A DNA stretch of 64,000 bases, taken from positions 3,771,542 through 3,835,541 of the forward strand of contig SSNP01000034.1 of assembly GCA_006937955.1 (NCBI GenBank), given 5' to 3'. Position numbers and translations under genes: made by a program. The DNA is from Pachypanchax playfairii. Taxonomy: Eukaryota > Chordata > Actinopteri > Cyprinodontiformes > Aplocheilidae. Shown one piece after another: positions 23,154-31,834 of the stretch (positions are counted from its first letter, which is position 1; every line of letters begins with the position of its first letter). The notes beneath the pieces were generated by a model. That model had not been told where the DNA came from. It was given only the letters and a program-made list of their open reading frames with translations, and did no database searches.

Positions 23154-23838
23154 TAATAAATAACAATCTGTACTAATAGTTCTGGATTTGGAAAGACATT
23201 ATGTTCAGCCTGAAACCATAAGATGAAACTCGGCATATAGAGGATGATGAGGGAGTTTGAGATAAGCCTTCCATCATAAAGATGTTCCAAATTTATAGAA
23301 TTAGCTCTGCTCATTTTACAGCATATTCTCAGTAAGCTTTCAAGTCTCTTTTTGTTTTTAAGACAGAGCTATTCAAACCAGCTTTCTTAAAAAGAGCAGA
23401 TGTTTAATACCCTAAATTTGAAAAACAGCAGTACCTATGGATTAATTTCAACGTAAAACAAACACTGAATAATATGCATCTAATGTCATGTATATGTATA
23501 CACTACATATATGTTAAACATGATTGGAGGTTCACAACAGTGTGTGCTTAATCATTAACCTGGCTCTGCCAGATCTAAAACAGAAAGTTTCAGGAGACCA
23601 TTTCAGCAAGTAGCCATCACCCTCTGAAACATGTTAATAACTGGACAAAAATTATAATTAGTTTCTTTAAATGAAATTCATAAAACAGCATCTTACAACA
23701 AAAATACCATTGAAGATTAACTAAGTATTTTCATGACAACGTCATACATGCAACATTAATAAAAACTTGACAAGAGCTCAACTTTTTGCAATAAACTTTA
23801 ATGTTTGTCTCTCTTTATAATTTAATAAGCATCCCTTC
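23154..23838. other. No feature seen
   Basis: AT-rich sequence up to the hAT terminus; nothing recognised. Confidence 0.4.
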
Positions 23839-24109
23839 CAGCGGCGTAACATGGCTAAGCTGGGCCCCGGTGCAAGTTACTTTTGCCCCCCCTTGCATGC
23901 CACAATCACAAGCCAAATCCCAAAATACAGTTGTGAAACCTGTTTTACACGTTGATTCATTTTGACATTGGTTTGACTCCATATCGCAAAACCAATGCCC
24001 TAATCAAAAAGTAAACACAGCTGGTGATAGGCACATGCACACTCCTGGTACACCGACCATTTAATCAAAACCTAATAAACAGATTAGCTGTAACCATAAT
24101 AGAAACATG

Positions 24110-24440
24110 TACTCACCTATTCAGAAGCAAGTTCACTGATGATAGAAGTGAAATCCAATTTTGTAGCTCTGTCATTCTCAATAGAGAGCATGACCAATTC
24201 AATCAAACTTTCCAGAACTCCTTAGATTGGTCTTTATTGGTTTGAGCATGAAAAGTGACCGATCTGTGGTGGCTACAGTCACTGGTACAATGAGTTATAG
24301 GAACACTGCTGTACACACATCACTCAATGTTGCTGCCACAGAGTTGTGATCAAAGAAAAGCATCTTGGCCATATCTTTAACAAATGGCCCTTTTGTTAAT
24401 TCAGTGTTAAAATAAGCTCTGAAGGCAAGAGTTTGCTCAA
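24110..24440 (-). pseudogene. hAT transposase C-terminal dimerisation region, degenerate
   Basis: The minus strand reads FKDMAKMLFFDHNSVAATLS, then PVTVATTDRSLFMLKPIKTN, then LDFTSIISELAS after frame changes. This follows the hAT C-terminal pattern in which a VPVTVAxxERSFSKLKLIK-like motif precedes LxxxALxSIEND and LDF. Several stops and shifts are present, so it is a relic. It belongs with the N-terminal fragment at 31588-31834. Confidence 0.7.
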
Positions 24441-24599
24441 ATAAAACTGGCCTGGCTATACTGTGTTGTGGACCTAATCATTTTACTGGATTATATTCCC
24501 TGGAACTGTCCGGACCGAATGAGACCAATATCTTGCTGGAAATTAGGGATTTAATAATTTAATGTAGAAAGCCTGTCAAAATGGTTTATACCATCGAAA

Positions 24600-25269
24600 A
24601 GAGGAGAATCAGAGCTTTCATTTGATATATGCATTGTTGAGCTGCATGACGTACAGGACGCGCATATGGCTATTAACTCATTGGCTGCCAGCTGTTTTCT
24701 GAACAGAAAGGCCCTTCACTGCTAGCATTTTTGAGCATTTTTTACTTTTTTTGAAGAGCTGCAGAATATTGTGCTTTATGATTATATAAACACCAAAACT
24801 ATCAAAACAAACAGTACATTCTCTACTTGCATCAGGATCAAACAGCTTGTAGTAGAAAATAGGTGATTTCACCAAAAACTCATGGAGAAAACTGGCTTTT
24901 TGTGAAACGAGACACGTGATGCAGAAAAGTGTCTTTGACACTAATAAAATGTGTTTATTGACACCTCCTGGTTGATCCAGAAAGGAACCGCTCATCTAAC
25001 GGATCTGGGTCAGGTGCACTAAAATCACGTGACTCAGACCGATCTGCTAAAATGAAGGTCTCTGGCTGGGATAAAATATGTGCAGTGAACTCGGTGGCCC
25101 GTGTTGATTGTTGTCATTTTTCTCAATTCAAATTTTTGCGTTCGCGACACAGACTTTGAGGAAGTGTGAGCTGCACAAATTTTTCTACTTTGTGCCCCGT
25201 GTTGCTCCCCACATTACGCATCATGTTACACATAATAGCTTTCCTAAACTCGCTCCTCTTTCATGGATT
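24600..25269. other. Unassigned repeat between the hAT 3' part and the Gypsy 5' LTR
   Basis: Sequence such as AACTCATTGGCTGCCAGCTG and GAAAGGAACCGCTCATCTAA reads like a dispersed teleost DNA element, possibly piggyBac- or IS4EU-like. I cannot see both termini. It abuts the LTR at 25270 and does not continue the hAT reading frame. Confidence 0.35.
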
Positions 25270-26122
25270 TGTGAGGATCTCTGCTGCTGGTGGTGGTGGC
25301 TGTGTACTAATTGTCTTGCAGGGCGTGGCAGCAGTGATCAGTGAAGACAGGTGTGGATCATTACCCAGCTCAGGAGAGCTGGGTACTTAAGCGGAGGAGG
25401 AACAAGAGACAGACGCCAGTTTGTTCCACTACATTTCGTGGTAACAGAGTGGCCAGTGATTTATACCAGAGTGATTTCTGCAGTGTTTAACCTGCCCTCT
25501 CTTTCCCTGTGTTTAGCCCGCTGTCCTGGAGCTCCTCTCCCGACAGCTTAACCTCAGCGTGGATATCGACCCGCTCATAGTGAGGATTGGCTTCAACCTG
25601 GAACGTACTAGAGCTCCGTTGCGGTGCCACGCGACCAGCTCACTCCCTCTGGCTCCCTGTCTGTCTCTGGCTTCCTCTGGTCCACACCTTCCCGGTCAAG
25701 GCTCTGCTGTCACCCCTGTCGTAGTCACGTCTGCGCACACAGCACCCGGACCCGGATCTCACACAACGAACGCCGACAGTTTGGATCACCACCCCTGCGG
25801 CAGCATCGTCGGATCTCTCCTCAAACCCGGACGTCAAACACGAACCCGTGAGTTAAGCGAGCACGATCCCCGCACGCCGCAGCTGGTTTCTCCACCTGTC
25901 ACTAACCTCTCTCTCTCTCATAACCCCAGGACCGTTCCTGTCCCGCACCAGGCCCGTCCTGAGTTTCTTCGTGCACATTTATTATTCACCTGTGTGTATA
26001 TTGGAGCACTGTTATATAATAAACACTGTTACACTGAATGCTGTTTCCTCGCTCTGTGTGTGTTTGGAGTTTGGGTCACTTTGGGAGCTCGAAAACAACC
26101 CCACCTGGTTCGAACCATGACA
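25270..26122 (+). repeat. Gypsy 5' LTR (853 bp)
   Basis: Starts TGTGAGGATCTCTGC and ends CGAACCATGACA. A TATA-like TACTTAAG lies at 25384-25391, about 25-30 bases before the segment at 25415 that pairs with the primer-binding site. A polyadenylation signal AATAAA is at 26018-26023. The last bases include the ATG of gag. Confidence 0.93.
25384..25426 (+). promoter_or_regulatory. Putative Gypsy promoter, TATA-like box and self-primer segment
   Basis: TACTTAAG (25384-25391) is followed after about 24 bases by GCCAGTTTGTTC (25415-25426). That segment is the exact reverse complement of the 12 bases directly after the LTR. In Tf1-type self-priming the mRNA 5' end pairs with the primer-binding site, which would put the transcription start at about 25412-25415. 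That spacing suits the TATA-like box. The start site itself is inferred. Confidence 0.6.
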
Positions 26123-27262
26123 GAACAAACTGGCCAAGAGAGCTCCCAGACCCAGCTCCAGACCGCACTCACCCAGCAGGGGATACTGCTGGGTCGGCAT
26201 GACGCCTTCATGCGGGAGATAGCGAGGACTCAAGCTAACTTGTCAACGGAGCTCCACAGTTTAACACAGCAACTTACCAGTGTCATGTCTCGCCTTTCCC
26301 GCAGTCAGTCTCCTCCTCCTGCAGTAGCAGCAGCAGCAGCGGCGGCGCGTCCTGACCCACCTGAGGATACCGGCTACCGGCAGGTTGCCATTCCTGAGCC
26401 GGCACCCTTCGACGGAGAACCAAAGAACTGCAGAGGGTTCCTCCGGCAGTGCCGGATCATCTTTAGCCGGGCTCCGCAAGCCTTCCGTTCCGACGCCAGC
26501 AAAACCTCCTTTATCATCGGCTGGCTTAGGGACAAGGCTCTCAGGTGGGCAGACGCATACATTGACACTCATCCTCTCGAAACCTCTTCATATCCCCAGT
26601 TTCTCGAGGCATTCACCGCAACGTTCTCGGACGGAGGAACGAAGGAGGACGCTATGCGGGAGCTGCTCGCCCTTCGTCCCCGTCCACAACACATGGCTGA
26701 CTTCGCCCTCGAGTTCCGGACCTTGGCTGCCCGCACTAGCTGGTCTGACGAGACCCTTCGGAGTGTGTTCCACAACGCCCTCCCGGAAGGTATGAAAGAA
26801 GACATCGCTAGCCGGGAGGAACCTAGGACACTCGATGGGCTCATCAGTCTAGCGACCCGGTTAGACCGACGGACTCGAGGGCACTTCCGGGTACGCCAAA
26901 CAACTAGTTCCGCTTCCTCCTCACCTGTGCACGTAAGTCCCGCATCTAACACCAGATGGCACTCTCCCCCCAGACGTGCACAAGCACCTGAACCCGTCCA
27001 CGCTAGCAACACTAGATGGCACTCTTCCCCCAGACGTGCACAAGCACCTGAACCCATCCATGCTAGCAGACATATAGGGCCGGCACCAACCCATAGATGG
27101 CAGCCACCCCACAGACGCCTCCCTTCTCCTGAACCCATGCAACTCGGGCAGGCTAAGCTAAGCGCTAAGGAGCGCAGACGCCGCCGAGAAGCGGGGTCAT
27201 GTGCGTACTGTGGGTTGCCGCACCACGAGGTCTGTGCCTGTCCTGAGACGCCAAAAGATTAG
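26117..27262 (+). CDS. gag: Gypsy gag polyprotein
   Basis: A 381-codon ORF from ATG 26117 to TAG 27260. The ATG lies in the last six bases of the LTR; the frame is also open upstream, but those codons differ between LTR copies, so I take this ATG. The product is the structural protein that packages element RNA. It has an alanine-rich and coiled N-part, then a capsid-like region (PFDGEPKNCRGFLRQC, ALRWADAYIDTHPLETSSYP). An arginine/proline-rich hinge follows, containing two tandem copies of a 60-bp unit (26942-27061, RWHSPPRRAQAPEP). It ends with a CX2CX4HX4C zinc knuckle (CAYCGLPHHEVCAC). The pol frame is -1 relative to gag. Confidence 0.9.
   Translation: MTEQTGQESSQTQLQTALTQQGILLGRHDAFMREIARTQANLSTELHSLTQQLTSVMSRLSRSQSPPPAVAAAAAAARPDPPEDTGYRQVAIPEPAPFDGEPKNCRGFLRQCRIIFSRAPQAFRSDASKTSFIIGWLRDKALRWADAYIDTHPLETSSYPQFLEAFTATFSDGGTKEDAMRELLALRPRPQHMADFALEFRTLAARTSWSDETLRSVFHNALPEGMKEDIASREEPRTLDGLISLATRLDRRTRGHFRVRQTTSSASSSPVHVSPASNTRWHSPPRRAQAPEPVHASNTRWHSSPRRAQAPEPIHASRHIGPAPTHRWQPPHRRLPSPEPMQLGQAKLSAKERRRRREAGSCAYCGLPHHEVCACPETPKD
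26123..26134 (+). promoter_or_regulatory. Self-complementary primer-binding site
   Basis: GAACAAACTGGC begins at the first base after the LTR and is the perfect reverse complement of 25415-25426. It does not start with TGG as tRNA-type sites do. This is the arrangement described for Tf1 and for the vertebrate Tf1/sushi group. It also overlaps gag codons 3-6. Confidence 0.75.
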
Positions 27263-30200
27263 GCCCGTCAGTGAATGTGGGGGTCCTGACGGGCCCAGAA
27301 AAGCAAAAGCCCCGTATGATGTTACCTGCCGCCATCCATAGACTACACAGTGAACCCATTACCTGCACCGTGTTTGTAGACTCAGGATCCGAGCAGAACC
27401 TGATTAGTCCCAGGCTGGTCAAACAGGGTAGGATCGCTACCAGGCCTCTGGTCAGACCCCTGAACGTCACTGCTCTGGACGGCAGTACTATGTCTCGGAT
27501 CACACACAGCACGGAGCCCATTACCCTCACAGTGTCAGGTAACCATACTGAGACCATCTCTTTTCTCGTTTTTCCCACCACAGAGGCTCCCCTGGTTCTC
27601 GGATTTCCGTGGCTGGCCCTACATAATCCCCAGTTTAACTGGAAGCAGCAGGCCATCGTCGCATGGAGCGAGCCGTGCCTGCGCAGCTGCTTAAGGTCAG
27701 CCACACCAGCCAGCACACCAGGTAAGGAGCCTCACATCACCCCACCAGACCTGTCCCGGGTACCCCACTGCTACCACGACCTGGGACAGGTATTTAGTAA
27801 GGAACAGGCTGTCTCACTCCCACCGCATCGTCCGTACGATTGCGCCATTGACCTCCTCCCTGGAGCCCCGCTGCCTTCAGGCCGCTTGTTTAGCCTTTCA
27901 CGCCTGGAGCGGCTAGCCATGGAGGAGTACATCACGGAATCCCTCAAGAACGGACTGATACGGCCATCGTCATCCCCAGTGGGCGCAGGATTTTTCTTCG
28001 TAGAGAAGAAAGACAAGAGCCTGCGCCCCTGCATCGACTACAGGAGTCTCAATAACATAACGGTCAAAAACAAATACTCTCTCCCTCTCTTGTCTGCAGC
28101 TATCGAGCCCGCGCACCAGGCTAGGATCTTCACTAAGCTCGACCTGCGCAACGCCTATCACCTGGTGCGCATCAGAGAGGGAGATGAGTGGAAGACCGCG
28201 TTTAAGACCCCCATAGGCCACTATGAGTACCTGGTGATGCCTTTTGGATTGACCAACGCACCGGCAGTTTTCCAAAACCTCATTAATGATGTTCTTAGAG
28301 ATTTTTTGAATAAGTTTGTGTCAGTGTATTTGGACGACATACTTATCTTCTCCCCCGACATGAAGACACATCAACGCCACGTACGTCAGGTTCTCCAGCG
28401 GTTGCTGGAGAACCGCCTGTTTGTAAAGGCTGAAAAGTGTGAGTTTCACGTAACCTCTGTGTCCTTCCTAGGCTTCATCCTTGAAGGTGGACATGTCCGG
28501 CCAGACCCAGCCAAAACCAAGGCGGTGGAGGAATGGCCGGTCCCTCAGTCTAGGAAGGAACTACAGAGGTTTCTGGGGTTTGCCAATTTCTATAGACGGT
28601 TCATCAAAGGTTTCAGCACTATTGCCGCACCCCTTACTGCACTAACCTCTACCAAGATTGTTTTTCAGTGGAGTCAGGCGGCGGCAGATGCTTTCATGGA
28701 ACTGCAGCGGCGGTTCACACAGGCACCAGTACTTGCCCACCCCGACACCTCCGTCCAGTTCGTGGTGGAAGTGGACGCCTCCGACGTCGGGGTGGGAGCA
28801 GTCCTGTCCCAGCGAGACAAGACGGACGGTAAATTGCACCCATGTGCTTTCTTTTCTAGGCGGTTCACCCCTACCCAGCAGAATTACGACATCGGTGACC
28901 GAGAGCTACTCGCCATCAAGCTAGCCTTGGAGGAGTGGCGTCACTGGCTGGAGGGTACTGAGCTTCCAGTAATAATATGGACAGATCATAAGAATCTGGA
29001 GTATATTCAGGCCACCAAGAGACTTAACCCCCGTCAATTCCGCTGGTCATTGTTCTTCTCCCGTTTTCACCTCAACATCTCTTACAGACCCGGATCAAAG
29101 AACGTAAAGCCCGACGCACTATCCCGGGTGTTCCAGCATGATGACCCTCCAGCTCAGCCTGCCTCCATCCTGCCCTCCTCCTGCGTGGTGGCCTCGGTCA
29201 CCTGGGAGATCGAGCGGGTGGTTTGTGCCGCACTACAGCGCGAACCAGACCCAGGGGGTGGACCGCCCAACCGGACCTACGTCCCTACAGCCGTCCAAGG
29301 GCTTGTTCTACGCTGGGGTCACACATCGCGACTATCCTGTCACCCCGGAGTCAGCCGCACTATAGAGGTGCTCCGGCGGTACTTCTGGTGGCCGTCGCTG
29401 CACAAGGACGTCAAAGACTATGTTGCTGCCTGCTCCACATGCACCCGGAACAAGTCTTCGCATCAGCCACCAGCCGGACTCCTTCAACCTTTATCCATAC
29501 CCTCCAGACCCTGGTCCCATCTGTCTCTGGACTTCGTTACCGGACTGCCCCCATCAAAAGGCAAGTCAGTAATCCTCTCAATCATAGACAGATTCTCGAA
29601 GTCTTGCCATTTGGTTGCTCTCTCTAAGCTTCCTTCCGCACAGGAAACAGCTAATCTCTTGGTGCAACATGTGGTCAGGCTCCACGGCATTCCCACGGAG
29701 ATCCTGTCCGACAGAGGGCCTCAGTTTGTTTCACGGGTCTGGAGGGATTTCTGTTCATCACTAGGATCCAAGACTAAACTCACCTCTGGATATCACCCAC
29801 AGACAAACGGACAATGTGAACGGCTCAACCAAGAGATCGAGAACCAGCTGCGGTGTGTGTGCTCGCTTAACCCCACCTCCTGGTCCCTGCATCTCCCTTG
29901 GGTCGAGTATGCGCACAATACGCACGTTTCCACTGCCACCGGATTGTCTCCCTTCGAGGTATGTCACGGCTTCCAACCCTCTCTCCTTCCAGACTCTCAC
30001 CCGTCTCACACTCTAACACTCTCATCTCCTCTGTACAGGGCCACCTCCGCAAGGTCCGGCGGATCTGGACTGCGACCCAGAATGCCCTACAGAGGACGGC
30101 CGCCCAAAACAAGAAACGGGCGGACAAGAAGAGGATCCCGGCCCCCACGTATGTCACAGGTCAGAAAGTCTGGTTGTCTGCCCAGGACTTCCCGTTTAAG

Positions 30201-30722
30201 GCGACAAACCGGAAGCTAGCCCCTAGGTTCCTGGGTCCCTACGAGGTGGAAGCCGTGATCAGCCCCACTACCCTCAGGCTGAAGCTACCTCGCAACTTCC
30301 GTATTCACCCAGTGTTTCATGTATCGCAAATCAAACCAGTGCACACCAGTCCCCTCAACCCTGACACGCCACCCCCTCCGCCCCGTATCATAGATGGACA
30401 CCCCGCCTTCACAGTGCGTAGGATCGTGGGAGTCCGTCCTCGGGGTCGTGGGTGTCAGTATCTCGTGGACTGGGAGGGATACGGCCTCGAGGACCGGTCT
30501 TGGGTTCCCCGGTCCGCCATACTCGACCCGTCCCTCATCACTGACTTCGAACAGTCTGCCGCCTCCACATCATCCGCTATTGCCACCACCTCCACCTCCT
30601 CCATCCATGCCAGGCCCTCCTCGCCCCCGTCCTCCGCCCCGTCTCAGTTTAGGGCCCCTTCTAACGCTCTGCTCTTTTCAGGTGTGGGGTCGCTGGGTCG
30701 GCCGCCAGGAGGCGTCCGTTAA
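27247..30722 (+). pseudogene. pol: Gypsy pol: protease, RT, RNase H, integrase, chromodomain (one frameshift)
   Basis: The frame is open from 27247, overlapping the gag end in the -1 frame at an AAAA run (27253-27256), so a -1 ribosomal frameshift is plausible. The order of domains is: protease VFVDSGSEQN (about 27370); RT with RPCIDYRSLNN (28024) and catalytic YLDDILIF (28327); RNase H FVVEVDASD (28762) and TDHKNLEYI; integrase HHCC finger ending CSTC (29430-29445); DD35E core (SLDFVTGLP, ILSDRGPQF, GQCERLNQ); then a chromodomain (about 30400-30555, YLVDWEGYGLEDRSW). Between about 29975 and 30040, just after the integrase core, the frame moves from frame 1 to frame 3, so the copy cannot make intact pol unless this is a sequencing error. 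Confidence 0.92.
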
Positions 30723-30736
30723 GGGGGGGGGGGTAC
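30721..30736 (+). promoter_or_regulatory. Polypurine tract
   Basis: AAGGGGGGGGGGGTAC directly before the 3' LTR, overlapping the pol stop codon TAA at 30720-30722. It serves as the primer for plus-strand DNA synthesis in LTR elements. Confidence 0.85.
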
Positions 30737-31587
30737 TGTGAGGATCTCTGCTGCTGGTGGTGGTGAGGTGCACTAATTGTCTTGCAGGATGTGGCAGCAG
30801 CGATCAGTGAAGACAGGTGTGGATCATTACCCAGCTCAGGAGAGCTGGGTACTTAAGCTGAGGAGGAACCACAGACAGACGCCAGTTTGTTCCACTACAT
30901 TTCGTGGTAACAGAGTGGCCAGTGATTAATACCAGAGTGATTTCTGCAGTGCGTAACCTGCCCTCTCTTTCCTGTGTTTAGCCCGCTGTCCTGGAGCTCC
31001 TCTCCCGACAGATTAACCTCAGCGTGGATATCGACCCGCTCATAGTGAGGATCGGCTTCAACCTGGAACGTACTAGAGCTCCGTTGCGGTGTCACGCGAC
31101 CAGCTCTCTCCCTCTGGCTCCCTGTCTGTCTCTGGCTTCCTCTGGTCCACACCTTCCCGGTCAACGCTCTGCTGTCACCCCTGTCGCAGTCACGTCTGCG
31201 CACACAGCACCCGGACCTGGATCTCACACCACGAACACCGACAGTTTGGATCACCACCCCTGCGGCAGCATCCTCGGATCTCTCCTCAAACCCGGACGTC
31301 AAACACGAACCCGTGAGTTAAGCGAGCACGATCCCCGCACGCCGCAGCTGGTTCCTCCACCTGTCACTAACCTCTCTCTCTCTCATAACCCCAGGACCGT
31401 TCCTGTCCCGCACCAGGCCCGTCCTGAGTTTCTTCGTGCACATTTATTATTCACCTGTGTGTATATTGGAGCACTGTTAAATAATAAACACTGTTACACT
31501 GAACGCTGTTTCCTCGCCCTGTGTGTGTCTGGAGTTTGGGTCACTTTGGGAGCTCGCAAACAACCCCACCTGGTTCGAACCATGACA
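30737..31587 (+). repeat. Gypsy 3' LTR (851 bp)
   Basis: Starts TGTGAGGATC and ends ATGACA. The self-primer segment GCCAGTTTGTTC is kept at 30881-30892 and AATAAA is at 31483-31488. It differs from the 5' LTR by substitutions and a few 1-2 base indels, so the insertion is not brand new but much younger than the LTR at 1-720. Confidence 0.93.
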
Positions 31588-31834
31588 ACATCAGCCTCTT
31601 CTCCACTGTCCTCTGTCTCTCTCTCTGATTCTGAAGCCTTTTCCTCTTCATCACTAACATCACTTTCTTCATTTCTTCATCTGTTGCTGTGGCTTTCTTT
31701 ATCTGTGACCCTCCTGGTGTCTCTGTCATCTCTCCTTCCTCACATCTTCCTTCCATCTCTTTACCCTTCTGGTCATCTCTCACTTTTTTTCCAAAAAAAT
31801 TGGAAATGTCTCCACTTTTAAATTTTCTTTTCAT
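31588..31834 (-). pseudogene. hAT transposase N-terminus, cut by the Gypsy LTR
   Basis: The minus strand begins MKRKFKSGDISNFFGKKVRD, followed by a Glu/Lys-rich charged stretch, the usual start of ZMYM-type hAT transposases in fish. The frame runs directly into the Gypsy 3' LTR at 31587. The matching C-terminal relic is at 24110-24440. Confidence 0.65.

Larger units (their letters stand above)
25270..31587 (+). mobile_element. Nearly complete Ty3/Gypsy chromovirus-type retrotransposon (Tf1/sushi-like)
   Basis: Two direct LTRs (25270-26122 and 30737-31587, TG...CA ends) differ by roughly two dozen sites by eye. Between them lie gag (zinc knuckle) and pol with protease, reverse transcriptase, RNase H, integrase and a C-terminal chromodomain, in the Gypsy order. 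A polypurine tract AAGGGGGGGGGGGTAC precedes the 3' LTR. A 12-base primer-binding site complementary to its own LTR follows the 5' LTR. The pol frame is broken once. The five bases on each side (GGATT and ACATC) do not match, so no target duplication is visible. Confidence 0.95.

Noticed and set aside
26106..26122. TGGTTCGAACCATGACA as a tRNA primer-binding site
   Set aside because: It is inside the LTR in all three copies, and resembles a tRNA T-arm rather than the complement of a tRNA 3' end.
26569..27138. 189-codon minus-strand ORF
   Set aside because: Antisense shadow of gag; protein has no recognisable features.
31024..31821. 265-codon + strand ORF
   Set aside because: Runs through the Gypsy 3' LTR into antisense hAT sequence; open by chance in GC-rich and CT-rich sequence.
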